Assembly (NCBI GenBank): GCA_905235225.1
Contig: CAJOKE010000010.1
Span: 1 to 43,972, forward strand
Direction: 5' to 3'
DNA: 43,972 nucleotides
Source of the DNA: Paludibacteraceae bacterium
GTDB lineage: Bacteria > Bacteroidota > Bacteroidia > Bacteroidales > Paludibacteraceae
Shown piece by piece: positions 8,347 to 17,682 of this stretch. The notes under the pieces were generated by a model that saw only the letters and a program-made list of their open reading frames with translations, was not told where the DNA came from and searched no databases. A program made the position numbers and the translations under genes. Position 1 is the stretch's first letter. The number at the start of each line of letters is the position of its first letter.

Positions 8347-9546
8347 CTAATCTACACGGCGACCGGTGACGTCATACCAAACACCGTCGCGGATGATATA
8401 GAGTTGTCCGTTGTAGAATACTTTCTTGAATTCAGGAACAGTGACATCATATACATCCTCTATACCTTCGGGAGCAGGTGTGTCCGTAGAGATTGTCACA
8501 TTATCTGTTACATTGGAGATTGTCAGACGACCCGTAGCAGCATCATATCTGGAACTTGCACCGGTTACCGCTACACGTTCAGGATGAGAGCCGTCCTCTG
8601 ATGTCACATATGCGATAAAACCATGTTGCAGCGTTAATTGGTAATTGGGCCACATCATCTCTGCCATATTGGCATCCACTACATACGTTGATACACTGTT
8701 CTTGAACATTTGAATAGCTAATTCCGGGTAATCAATAAACGGATTACGATTACCTTGATAATCAGCAGCACCGTCATTACGAACAGCTTCCGTTAACGAG
8801 GGTGGATCTGCCATGTGCCATTTAAGTAATACATCTATCGACTCGAACACACCGCTTGAACCTACCTTGCTGAGAAGTTGGGCATTACCCTTGTACAGAC
8901 TGTTCTTATGACCACCCGCTTCACCATATACAACGTAGTCATATGCTATAACACGTGCTGCGTCACCACGATACGAACCGAGATTGGTTTTCTTGTAATA
9001 GCTGTTGACAATGGTTACTTCATCCGGATCATAATAATTGCCAGATTCCCCATAGGCGGTATTGCCACGCTCGGAATTTGATTTAACCCACGTTGGACGG
9101 ACGGACTGCATATCATGCCCCATGGGAGTACTTTTGTCCGCACCCTTGGATTGAGGCCACGTATGTTCACGGTTCCATGTCTTACCGCTATCCCATTTGC
9201 CGTTCATGGAACGTCCGTCGTAATAACCAATAATCATAGAACCCTTATTATTGAGGTCCACGTCAACTTTGATGTATGCGTCACGCAGGGAATTGTAGGA
9301 GAAGTTACTGCCACCTATGCGCGAAGTGTTACCCATTAACGTATTAAGTAAACCGAACAGGTCATTCCCTTCCTGTACAATAAGATTGTCATAAGCATAA
9401 GCACCGGTATAATAGGCTGCTTGTTTATCAGCTGAACTATAAGCGGCGAGACCTTCATCACTTCCTACATGTGCTTGCATATCTATCTGAGCCACGCAAA
9501 AAAGAGAATAAGGAACAAATAGCAAAGTAAATAATAACTTTTTCAT
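8347..9546 (-). CDS. Secreted endonuclease I family nuclease
   Basis: I place the start at the ATG at 9546, giving 399 residues with a clear signal peptide (MKKLLFTLLFVPYSLFCVAQ). A longer open frame to 9681 would hide this signal inside the protein. The nuclease domain shows the catalytic WNREHTWPQS at 124-133 (general-base His at 128) and a following metal/structural block GHDMQSVRP...SERGNTAYG. Family members are Mg-dependent, non-specific DNases outside the cytoplasm. The C-terminus ends in NGQLYIIRDGVWYDVTGRRV, a tail shared in pattern with the larger endonuclease at 13725-17525. It sits 55 bp after psuG and 7 bp before the polymerase, all on the minus strand. A nutritional role in DNA use is plausible but inferred. 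Confidence 0.88.
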   Translation of the reverse strand: MKKLLFTLLFVPYSLFCVAQIDMQAHVGSDEGLAAYSSADKQAAYYTGAYAYDNLIVQEGNDLFGLLNTLMGNTSRIGGSNFSYNSLRDAYIKVDVDLNNKGSMIIGYYDGRSMNGKWDSGKTWNREHTWPQSKGADKSTPMGHDMQSVRPTWVKSNSERGNTAYGESGNYYDPDEVTIVNSYYKKTNLGSYRGDAARVIAYDYVVYGEAGGHKNSLYKGNAQLLSKVGSSGVFESIDVLLKWHMADPPSLTEAVRNDGAADYQGNRNPFIDYPELAIQMFKNSVSTYVVDANMAEMMWPNYQLTLQHGFIAYVTSEDGSHPERVAVTGASSRYDAATGRLTISNVTDNVTISTDTPAPEGIEDVYDVTVPEFKKVFYNGQLYIIRDGVWYDVTGRRVD

Positions 9547-9601
9547 GATGATATCTATGTTTTGTTTATGATCAAAAACGCTAAAAGCAACCGGATTACC
9601 A

Positions 9602-10507
9602 TTATAGATCAGCAGCCGTCTTTGCCGCCAAACGGGCATTATTGAGTACCAACTGGATATTAGAAGCGAGACTGTCACCACCTGTCAAGTCTTTCACTTT
9701 TGCCAATAAGAACGGCGTGGTCTGCTTGCCATGGATACCAAGTTTTACGGATTCGGCTATTGCCTCATCTATTGCCTTATTAATAACCTCAGCCGGCATA
9801 GAATATTCTTCCGGAATAGGGTTTGTAACCAGAATACCGCCCTTCAGTCCCATCTCCATCTTTGCGCGGAATGCCGCTGCCAGTTCTTCTGGTGAGTCAA
9901 CACGATAATCCACCTTGAAACCACTACGACGGGTATAGAATGCCGGTAATTCATCTGTTCCGTAACCCAAAACAGGAACGCCTTTGGTCTCCAGATATTC
10001 CAATGTGAGACCAAGATCAAGAATCGACTTTGCACCGGCACAAATCACCATAACAGGAGTTTGAGCCAGTTCTTCAAGGTCGGCTGAAATATCCATTGTC
10101 GTCTCGGCACCACGGTGTACACCGCCTATGCCACCTGTTGCAAACACCTTAATGCCTGCCATTGCTGCTATAATCATTGTGGTCGTAACAGTGGTTGCAC
10201 CATCTTCGCCACGAGCAATCAGAACCGGTAAATCACGGCGGGAAGCCTTCGTCACGGCTTGACCTTTTTTACCTAAGTATTCTATTTCTTCGGGAGTGCA
10301 ACCGGCTTTTAATTTTCCGCCGATAATAGCAATAGTAGCCGGAACGGCACCGTTTTCACGAATAGTTTGTTCAACACGTAATGCGGTCTCCACATTTTGA
10401 GGATACGGCATTCCATGTGAAATGATGGTTGACTCAAGAGCCACTACGGGCTTTCCTTCACTGAGTGCCTGTTGCACTTCAGTTGAGACGGACAGGTATT
10501 TGTTCAT
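9602..10507 (-). CDS. psuG: Pseudouridine-5'-phosphate glycosidase
   Basis: A 301-residue protein closely matching PsuG. Visible are VVALESTIISHGMPYPQN at the N-terminus with the active-site Glu (E25), the glycine-rich FATGGIGGVHRG, and CAGAKSILDLG with K160 as the probable Schiff-base lysine. It cleaves the C-C glycosidic bond of pseudouridine 5'-phosphate into uracil and ribose 5-phosphate. The start overlaps the upstream kinase gene by 29 bp, so the two are translated together and form the complete pseudouridine degradation pathway (kinase then glycosidase). No pseudouridine transporter is seen nearby. Confidence 0.95.
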   Translation of the reverse strand: MNKYLSVSTEVQQALSEGKPVVALESTIISHGMPYPQNVETALRVEQTIRENGAVPATIAIIGGKLKAGCTPEEIEYLGKKGQAVTKASRRDLPVLIARGEDGATTVTTTMIIAAMAGIKVFATGGIGGVHRGAETTMDISADLEELAQTPVMVICAGAKSILDLGLTLEYLETKGVPVLGYGTDELPAFYTRRSGFKVDYRVDSPEELAAAFRAKMEMGLKGGILVTNPIPEEYSMPAEVINKAIDEAIAESVKLGIHGKQTTPFLLAKVKDLTGGDSLASNIQLVLNNARLAAKTAADL

Positions 10508-11471
10508 GCGATGTTGTTGTAATTAATTTAGTTGGATTATACAATGATTCAAATTCATTCTTGAGATTCGGATTCACAACGGAAGGAACCTCGATAGTCG
10601 CTTTCGAAGCCAACAGACCATACTTGGCTGCCAGAGGAAAATTAACACCCTGCAAGAAGGCATATGCCACGCCCGAAAGAAAAGCATCCCCGGCACCGTT
10701 CGTATCTACAACCTGCTTTGGCGGCACCGGCTCATAAGACACCTGTGTCGGCTCCACAAGTTCCAATTCAAACGGCGTTCCCGAGCAAAATACTCCCTCA
10801 CTGCCTAACGTGATATAGATATTGCTCACACCCAATTCATGAATGTGTTTGCAGAGAGATGGCAAATCCTTACCTAATTCTTGCCCGAGAATATACAGTG
10901 CCTCTATTCGGTTAAGTTTGAGCGTATGAAGATGAGGATTACTTGCCTGACGCAATGCATCCGTGATGCGGGGAGCTTTTTTACGCGATACAGTATCTGC
11001 CATTAAAGGAGCCGTGCAGTTTTCCAATAGCCACACCATCGTCTCTACAGACAAGTTAGCATCAAATAATACCAAACGGGAGTTGTTAATGGCTTCAAGA
11101 CGTGGAGCCAGAAACTCCGGTGTAAGATACTGCTCTATAATCTCAACATCGGCAGCACCAGCCTGCATTTGTCCGATGGTATTGTTGATACACACGAACA
11201 TAGAACTGCGAGAGCCTTTGGGCGTGTCACTCAAATGCAAATCAAAGCCCAGCCGCTTGCATTCTTTTTTGGCGACATCACCCAAATAATCGTCACCAAA
11301 GAGGCTGACAAACTGAATCTGCTCGCCTAACAGGGCAAGGTTATGGGCATAATTCTTCCCCACTCCCCCAATACCCATCGTTATACGCGATGGGTTGGAG
11401 TCATGAGCGACAAACGCTGACGAAGTTGCAGCGATAATGTCAATATTGGTAGCACCAATAACGGTTATCAT
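10479..11471 (-). CDS. psuK: PfkB-family pseudouridine kinase
   Basis: A 330-residue PfkB/ribokinase-family protein. It has the N-terminal GATNIDI and GGVGKNYAHNLALLG (PfkB signature 1 region) and the C-terminal DTNGAGDAFLSGV, with the catalytic Asp in the GAGD motif. Pseudouridine kinase is assigned from the fold plus its 29-bp overlap with psuG. It phosphorylates pseudouridine at the 5' position with ATP in the cytoplasm. Its start overlaps the stop of the membrane pyrophosphatase gene by 4 bp (11468-11471), so the three genes are coupled, an uncommon grouping. The specificity is context-based; another nucleoside kinase function is less likely. Confidence 0.88.
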   Translation of the reverse strand: MITVIGATNIDIIAATSSAFVAHDSNPSRITMGIGGVGKNYAHNLALLGEQIQFVSLFGDDYLGDVAKKECKRLGFDLHLSDTPKGSRSSMFVCINNTIGQMQAGAADVEIIEQYLTPEFLAPRLEAINNSRLVLFDANLSVETMVWLLENCTAPLMADTVSRKKAPRITDALRQASNPHLHTLKLNRIEALYILGQELGKDLPSLCKHIHELGVSNIYITLGSEGVFCSGTPFELELVEPTQVSYEPVPPKQVVDTNGAGDAFLSGVAYAFLQGVNFPLAAKYGLLASKATIEVPSVVNPNLKNEFESLYNPTKLITTTSHEQIPVRLN

Positions 11472-13678
11472 AGCAAATGATAAGCAACGGTAAGACCCGC
11501 CATTACGATACTTACCATAGACATCAGTTTGATAAGAATATTAAGAGAGGGACCGGATGTATCTTTGAACGGATCACCAACAGTATCACCAACAACAGTT
11601 GCCTTGTGGCAGTCACTGCCCTTACCACCAAAGTGACCTTCTTCAACATACTTCTTGGCATTATCCCATGCACCACCGGCATTCGCCATAAAGACTGCAA
11701 GTACAAAACCTGTTGCTAAACCACCGATAAGCAAACCGAGTACACCGGCAACACCTAAAATAAGACCTGTCAAAATAGGAACGATAATCGCCAATATAGA
11801 CGGAAGCAGCATCTCTTGTTGTGCGCCTTTGGTTGAAATCTCTACGCAACGGGCATAGTCGGGATCGGCTTTGCCTTCAAGAATGCCCTTGATAGTCTGG
11901 AACTGGCGACGCACTTCCTCTACCATCTTTTGAGCTGCACGACCAACTGCATTCATTGTCAAACCACAGAAAAGGAACGCCATCATTGAACCGATAAATA
12001 TTCCCACTAACACAATCGGGTTCATCAGGTTAACGTTATACGCATCCATGAAATCAACCAAAGTAGCCTTGGCAGCCTCCACACCGTTCGGAAGATCTTC
12101 ACCTGTACGGATAAGCGCGATTTTTATCTCTTCAACATAGGATGCCAAAAGAGCCAGTGCCGTGAGAGCAGCCGAACCGATAGCAAAGCCCTTACCGGTT
12201 GCAGCAGTAGTATTACCGAGAGCATCCAATGCATCGGTACGCTGACGAACCACAGCAGGCAGACCCGCCATTTCCGCATTACCACCGGCATTATCCGCGA
12301 TAGGGCCATATGCATCCGTTGCAAGGGTGATGCCAAGTGTTGAGAGCATACCTACGGCAGCAATACCTATACCATATAAACCCATGGACAGATTCTCCGG
12401 CGAGAACTGGATTTCGAATCCATTTGCACAAAGATAAGCCAAAATGATAGCCACACCGACCGTAATAACAGGAATTGCCGTGGACAACATTCCAAGTCCG
12501 AGACCACTGATAATAACTGTAGCAGGACCGGTTTGGGAACTTTCAGACACCTTCTGCGTCGGTTTATAAGTTTGGGAAGTGTAATATTCTGTTGATTTAC
12601 CAATAATCACACCTGCCAGCAATCCGACTACAACAGACAGAGACACTTGCCACCATTGATTGGTTTCTGTTCCGAACAGCCATGCAAAGATTCCAAACGT
12701 CACACCGGCAATAAGGAAAGCGGCGGTATTAGTACCGATAGACAAAGCGCGTAGCAATTCCTTCATACCGGCACCTTCTTTTGTCTTGACCATGAAAATA
12801 CCAATCAATGAAAGCAGCACACCAAAAGCAGCTATCAGAGACGGTGCCAAAACAGCTTTCAACTGCATACCTTCAACAGCAGATGTTGCGAAAGCCGAAG
12901 CACCCAATGCCATCGTTGCCAAAATAGAACCTGCATAAGATTCATACAAATCGGCACCCATACCGGCTACATCACCGACATTGTCACCAACATTATCCGC
13001 GATCGTCGCAGGGTTACGAGGGTCATCTTCAGGAATATTATACTCTGTTTTACCGACAAGGTCTGCACCTACATCCGCAGCTTTTGTATAAATACCGCCA
13101 CCTACACGGGCAAATAAAGCCTGAGTAGAAGCACCCATACCGAAAGTCAGCATTGTAGTTGTGATGGTGATAAGGTCACCTTCAGCACCGACCATTTCCA
13201 ATAGGCCTGTACCATTAAGAATAAGAAACCAACCGGCAATATCCAATAATGCCAAACCGACAACGGTCAAGCCCATAACTGCACCTGAACGGAAAGCCAC
13301 CTGCAAACCGGCATTTAAGGATTTACGCGCTGCATTAGCTGTGCGTGCCGACGCATAAGTAGCGGTCTTCATACCAAAGAAGCCCGCCAGACCAGAGAAG
13401 AAACCACCGGTTAGGAATGCGAACCATACGATTCCGTTTTGGAGTTTGAAAATTGCCATTACAGCAAAGATAACCGCCAAAACAACGAACACAATGGTCA
13501 CGACCTTGTACTGTTGTTTCAGATACGCCATCGCACCTTTACGAACGTGAGAGGCGATTGTTTTCATCAGTTCCGTACCTTCATCTTTACCGAGCATGTT
13601 GCGATAAAAATAGTACGCGAAACCGAGTGCTAAAACTGATGCCGCCAATACGACATACATCAAAGATGTTAATTCCAT
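11468..13678 (-). CDS. hppA: Membrane-bound ion-pumping pyrophosphatase, K+-dependent type
   Basis: A 736-residue, highly hydrophobic protein with about 16 membrane segments. The PPi/Mg site is seen as GGGIYTKAADVGADLVGK and DDPRNPATIADNVGDNVGD, with further acidic motifs late in the protein (NAGGAWDNAKKY, GDTVGDPFKDTSGPS). At the position that separates subfamilies, GNTTAATGKGFAIGS has Ala rather than Lys, the pattern of K+-dependent enzymes, so it pumps Na+, H+ or both; which ion cannot be decided by eye. It couples PPi hydrolysis to ion export across the inner membrane. It follows the large endonuclease gene by 46 bp without a visible promoter in the gap and overlaps psuK by 4 bp. Confidence 0.95.
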   Translation of the reverse strand: MELTSLMYVVLAASVLALGFAYYFYRNMLGKDEGTELMKTIASHVRKGAMAYLKQQYKVVTIVFVVLAVIFAVMAIFKLQNGIVWFAFLTGGFFSGLAGFFGMKTATYASARTANAARKSLNAGLQVAFRSGAVMGLTVVGLALLDIAGWFLILNGTGLLEMVGAEGDLITITTTMLTFGMGASTQALFARVGGGIYTKAADVGADLVGKTEYNIPEDDPRNPATIADNVGDNVGDVAGMGADLYESYAGSILATMALGASAFATSAVEGMQLKAVLAPSLIAAFGVLLSLIGIFMVKTKEGAGMKELLRALSIGTNTAAFLIAGVTFGIFAWLFGTETNQWWQVSLSVVVGLLAGVIIGKSTEYYTSQTYKPTQKVSESSQTGPATVIISGLGLGMLSTAIPVITVGVAIILAYLCANGFEIQFSPENLSMGLYGIGIAAVGMLSTLGITLATDAYGPIADNAGGNAEMAGLPAVVRQRTDALDALGNTTAATGKGFAIGSAALTALALLASYVEEIKIALIRTGEDLPNGVEAAKATLVDFMDAYNVNLMNPIVLVGIFIGSMMAFLFCGLTMNAVGRAAQKMVEEVRRQFQTIKGILEGKADPDYARCVEISTKGAQQEMLLPSILAIIVPILTGLILGVAGVLGLLIGGLATGFVLAVFMANAGGAWDNAKKYVEEGHFGGKGSDCHKATVVGDTVGDPFKDTSGPSLNILIKLMSMVSIVMAGLTVAYHLL

Positions 13679-13724
13679 ACAATTGTTTTTTAGATATTAG
13701 ATATTGAGTTAACTATTATATTGG

Positions 13725-16700
13725 TTATTGCACTTTTGAACCAAGGATATTGTAAATCTTGCCATCAGGCAGTTGAATATATACTTGCCCGTTACGAATA
13801 ATCTTAGCCGGGTTGGTAATAGTATTAGTTTTATCCAAATCTGACGGGGTATCCTTTACAAACACTGCTTGTATAGTTACAACTCCGTTTTTATCAGGAA
13901 CCAACCAACCCATCTGTTCCATAAACATGAGATCCGTACCCGTTAAAGTACCTTGAGTAGCAAATAACTTGCCATACATATCAACTAAAGGTTTGTAAGC
14001 AGCCTTGTCCACATCGGACAAAGTATTGTATATCCCAACCAATTCCTGATAATTCAATTTATACTCATCCAATAAATCCTCTGCTTTCATTTGATCAGAC
14101 AGCACATTGGCATTTACCCACCCGTAGAATACATAACTGTCATCAGCAATCGTAGCTTTCAAAGTTACTCCGCCAAAGTTCGGATCAACCAGTTGAGAAG
14201 CATAGAATTGTGTAAACCCGCTTATGGAAGCCGTTCCGGCAAATTCATTATTCGAATTAACTTGCAGTTTGTATTGAGTCGGACTGACAAAAACGGTAAT
14301 GTTTGTATTCTCATCCAACTTGAAATTACGCGGCATGGTCAAATTATTGTCTATCGTGCCGTTTACTTCGAAGTGATCCAAGGTATATGCCCCATTGGCA
14401 AGAGTAAGACTGACGGTCACACCTTTTTTGAACAAGCCCTTCTTGTAAACAGATTCCCACGACATACAATCCGATTCATCAAACGACAAGTTGAAAGCCC
14501 CCAAAGTTGACCACAACTCATCTGTAGTTTTGGTATCATTTATATCAAGGGAAACGATATTAAACGCAAGTTCAACCACCGGCATGAATACCGCCGTATA
14601 AATCAAATCATGGTCCGGCATGGTTGTTTCAGGAGTAACAATATCCTTGCCATCGCTCCAGCCGATAAAGATGCAGCCCGTTTTAGTAGGTGTATTCGGT
14701 TCTGTAACTTCCGAGCCGTACATCATATGCTCAAAAGGCAAAAACGTATAATCTATACCGACGTCACTGGTCAAGGGATCACCGTCAGTAATCCAGTTTA
14801 ATACATGCTCGTTATTAGAATAGTTAATATGGAAACGCATTGTATCCTCACAGAACATGAGCATGTTATCCAACATAACATATTGGGTATTATAACCCAG
14901 ATAATTTCTCGGAGTGAGGGTGATCATTGCCTGCTCCTCGATGGTGTTGGCGGGGATGGTGTATTTAAGGGTGTCGTACTCCACCAACATATCTGCCCCA
15001 TACATGCGTTCATGCTCTACAATATAGACAACATCGCCGGACAACTCACTTCCGCCATATAATTCCATATGATCTGTAATAATGGTATTCTTAAAATCAA
15101 AAGGCATTGAATATCCAGGGTCACTAAACCAGCCTGTGAAATGCCTTGCCTTGCAATCAAATACAGGGTCAGCAGGTTTGGTAACATGTCCGCCGTAATC
15201 AACCATCTGAGAGGGTACCCAATCACCGTACATCACAGAAAAGAATACCTCATACTGAATCTTTGTTTTGGTATATGAAGCCACATAGGTACGACCGGCA
15301 TTGTCCGCCGAAGCAGCTTCTATGGTTGGAGTCCACTTGTCAAAATCATACTCCCACTCCTGAGTTGACGATTTATACGGGTCGCCGTAAGGGAATACAG
15401 GTATATCTCCCTCACGCACTTCGACCTCATAGATATAATTGCTCTCATCTTCCGGATCTTCATCAAAATAATAAGTATAATATGGTGTACAACGAGTCAC
15501 ATAGCCGGAATAAGAATCTGCAGTCAGCGAAACGGAAACCGATAATATCCGCACCTGTTTTTCACTATTTGTAAGCTCTACCTTATTAGCGGAACCTAAC
15601 CACTCACCGTTAGTGCCGGTGGCGGAGTAACTGCCAACGTTTGATTTCAAGGAAATCGATTCAGCATCCCCTTTCTCAGAATTCGTGGTAATGCTAATTT
15701 TTGATAACGTATAAGCAGATTCAATTGAAAAGCTTCCTCCACTATAGGAACGCATTTGTATGGTTCCATATGCTTTATCAAAGGAAAGCGTTACATCTCC
15801 CTTTGTAGCAGACATGCTACTGCCATCAGGTGTACTGCCTTGTCCGGTGAAATCTTCCGGTAAGAATTCCACCACCGAGTTAGCACCACCTGTGTTTTTT
15901 GTAGCAAACACCGCATAATAGAACGCATAATCATCACTCACAACGGGAACATCCTCGACCTTGTCAAACAATGTTGCAGGCTTGGTATCTGTCTCCGTTG
16001 TCTGTTCATATCGCGCCCAACCGACAAATACTTTGTCGCCACAGTTGGTCGGAGCAGAGGGTTCGTCAGGCAAAGCCTCTACTTTGGATTTGTCCAATAC
16101 TTCCTCTGTCTTAATAATCTTACCGTCAACAACCCACCTTACAAGACGGGATTTTCCGCAAACACCTTTCAATTTGGCATTTCGCTGAATAGAGGCACCG
16201 TACCATGTTTGCAAAGTCGCACTATGTATGCCCTGGACTGAAGGATTATAAACGACCTTCAGCGTTGCCGTTCCCGAATATTTTTTAGAATCAGGATCCT
16301 GAACGCCCGGTATTTCCGCGGTTGCAGTCGTTACCAACGTTCCGTTAACATACAATTTGAATTGGTCTGCATTACCGCCCGCCAATCGTGTCCCGGGAAG
16401 ATACTGCAAACCAGTGAAAGAGACTGTAAACTCTTTCTCCACCTCACCATTAAGAATAACAGTACCGAAATCAGCAGCACTTTCCGAAAGGGTCAATGTG
16501 GATGTATTTTGTTGCTGCGAACCATTGCTATACGAAGAAACCAGTTTGCTCAAATCCATAGATTGCCCCGCTTTGTTTCCCCAAATATACTCTACTAATT
16601 CAGGATAATCAATAAACGGATTCCGGTTGCCCTGCTTATAATTGGACAGGTTATAGGTCGGATTACCATAAATGACCTCATTACGCAGACGCTCTTTCTC

Positions 16701-17525
16701 TGAAACAGGGTCCTGACGGTGCCATTTAAGCAAAAGTTTGTAGCTGTACTCGGTCAAACCGAACTTGTCATTGGCACCGGCACCAAAATGGCTCGGATTA
16801 CTGCCATTCTGCCATGTTGAGCAGTCTGTTCCATCATTTGCTTCAGGCGAAGCATATCGAGTTGCCATATAAAAAATACCACGAGCCAAATCTCCCTTAT
16901 ACTCATCAGCCGGCTCATAAACAGTACCGGTATAGGAAGAGAGTTGATAGGTAACACCGTCATATTGATATTCGGAAGCAGCAAGATCGGAAGACGAATA
17001 CGTAGTTCCTAAGGCACCCAATTCCTTGTGACCGTCATTGGAATAAGATTCGCCTGTGCCTTTGGGATATACCTCACCATAGAGGTATGAACTTCGGTGA
17101 TTATTGGACTTGGCATCTGTAGGATAAATATGAAAAGCATCCGCGACCATAGGATCCGCTTTCCCGAACCAAGACTGGGGAACCGTATGTTCACGATTCA
17201 AACCTGCACCTAACGCTCCACCAGAAATCCAATTAACGCGATTATTGTAAATTTCAGTACTATAATCACAATCGGAATAGATGTCGATAAGAGTAGTCCC
17301 ATCGGCATCCTTGGTGTCCGAATAGACCATAAGATAGCAGAGTTTGTTATAGGTCACATTACTGTGATGGTCAATGGCGGAACGCAATGCGAGACGCAAT
17401 TCCTGACCGGATTTTCCATCCGCGTCCTTGTAATAATCAGTCAATGTAACCGATGGCTCTACTGCCGCAAAAACTGAAATGCAAACCATGAGCAATACGC
17501 TCACAAAGGAGAATCTGTGTTTCAT
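13725..17525 (-). CDS. Large secreted endonuclease I with InlB-type B-repeats and C-terminal tail
   Basis: A 1266-residue protein, far longer than a plain endonuclease I. Order: signal peptide (MKHRFSFVSVLLMVCISVFA), endonuclease I domain to about residue 325 with REHTVPQS at 111-118 (His 113) and FHIYPTD...NNHRSSYLYGE, an Ig-like/HYDIN-type stretch (near 345-460), then several Listeria-Bacteroides repeat modules recognisable by FVGWARY, FTGWFSDPG and FIGWSDG. One late module (YVFYGW) is interrupted by a helical, charged insert. The end is NGQVYIQLPDGKIYNILGSKV, like the tail of the nuclease at 8347-9546. It is probably a cell-surface or secreted DNase. It is the first gene of the minus-strand run and has its own promoter at 17589-17620. 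Confidence 0.85.
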   Translation of the reverse strand: MKHRFSFVSVLLMVCISVFAAVEPSVTLTDYYKDADGKSGQELRLALRSAIDHHSNVTYNKLCYLMVYSDTKDADGTTLIDIYSDCDYSTEIYNNRVNWISGGALGAGLNREHTVPQSWFGKADPMVADAFHIYPTDAKSNNHRSSYLYGEVYPKGTGESYSNDGHKELGALGTTYSSSDLAASEYQYDGVTYQLSSYTGTVYEPADEYKGDLARGIFYMATRYASPEANDGTDCSTWQNGSNPSHFGAGANDKFGLTEYSYKLLLKWHRQDPVSEKERLRNEVIYGNPTYNLSNYKQGNRNPFIDYPELVEYIWGNKAGQSMDLSKLVSSYSNGSQQQNTSTLTLSESAADFGTVILNGEVEKEFTVSFTGLQYLPGTRLAGGNADQFKLYVNGTLVTTATAEIPGVQDPDSKKYSGTATLKVVYNPSVQGIHSATLQTWYGASIQRNAKLKGVCGKSRLVRWVVDGKIIKTEEVLDKSKVEALPDEPSAPTNCGDKVFVGWARYEQTTETDTKPATLFDKVEDVPVVSDDYAFYYAVFATKNTGGANSVVEFLPEDFTGQGSTPDGSSMSATKGDVTLSFDKAYGTIQMRSYSGGSFSIESAYTLSKISITTNSEKGDAESISLKSNVGSYSATGTNGEWLGSANKVELTNSEKQVRILSVSVSLTADSYSGYVTRCTPYYTYYFDEDPEDESNYIYEVEVREGDIPVFPYGDPYKSSTQEWEYDFDKWTPTIEAASADNAGRTYVASYTKTKIQYEVFFSVMYGDWVPSQMVDYGGHVTKPADPVFDCKARHFTGWFSDPGYSMPFDFKNTIITDHMELYGGSELSGDVVYIVEHERMYGADMLVEYDTLKYTIPANTIEEQAMITLTPRNYLGYNTQYVMLDNMLMFCEDTMRFHINYSNNEHVLNWITDGDPLTSDVGIDYTFLPFEHMMYGSEVTEPNTPTKTGCIFIGWSDGKDIVTPETTMPDHDLIYTAVFMPVVELAFNIVSLDINDTKTTDELWSTLGAFNLSFDESDCMSWESVYKKGLFKKGVTVSLTLANGAYTLDHFEVNGTIDNNLTMPRNFKLDENTNITVFVSPTQYKLQVNSNNEFAGTASISGFTQFYASQLVDPNFGGVTLKATIADDSYVFYGWVNANVLSDQMKAEDLLDEYKLNYQELVGIYNTLSDVDKAAYKPLVDMYGKLFATQGTLTGTDLMFMEQMGWLVPDKNGVVTIQAVFVKDTPSDLDKTNTITNPAKIIRNGQVYIQLPDGKIYNILGSKVQ

Positions 17526-17588
17526 TATCTTAGATTTCTGGTTAATAATCCATTAGCGGGCAATGGACACACCGCTCCCATTAGGCTG

Positions 17589-17620
17589 CAAAGTTACACT
17601 ATTTTTTTTATACCCGCAAA
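17589..17620 (-). promoter_or_regulatory. Promoter of the large endonuclease I gene run
   Basis: On the minus strand: TTTG (17620-17617), a 20 bp spacer, TAACTTTG (17596-17589). It lies 64 bp before the start codon and is divergent from the promoter of the RapZ fusion. It may drive the whole run down to the yolD-like gene, since no other clear promoter was seen in it. Confidence 0.75.
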
Positions 17621-17634
17621 TATTTTTGTAATTA

Positions 17635-17666
17635 TTTGCATATTTGCCTTTTTTGATGTACTTTTG
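17635..17666 (+). promoter_or_regulatory. Promoter of the kinase/RapZ fusion gene
   Basis: TTTG at 17635-17638, a 20 bp spacer, TACTTTTG at 17659-17666. It lies 16 bp before the ATG at 17683, so the 5' leader is very short. This promoter excludes the longer reading-frame start at 17644. Confidence 0.78.
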
Positions 17667-17682
17667 CGCAAAATTTTATTGT

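Noticed and set aside
9547..9681. Longer N-terminus of the endonuclease I at 8347
   Set aside because: It would bury a clear signal peptide behind 45 residues and reach into the end of psuG.
13725..17525. Adhesin or internalin
   Set aside because: The B-repeats alone suggest it, but the N-terminal domain is a complete endonuclease I with catalytic His.
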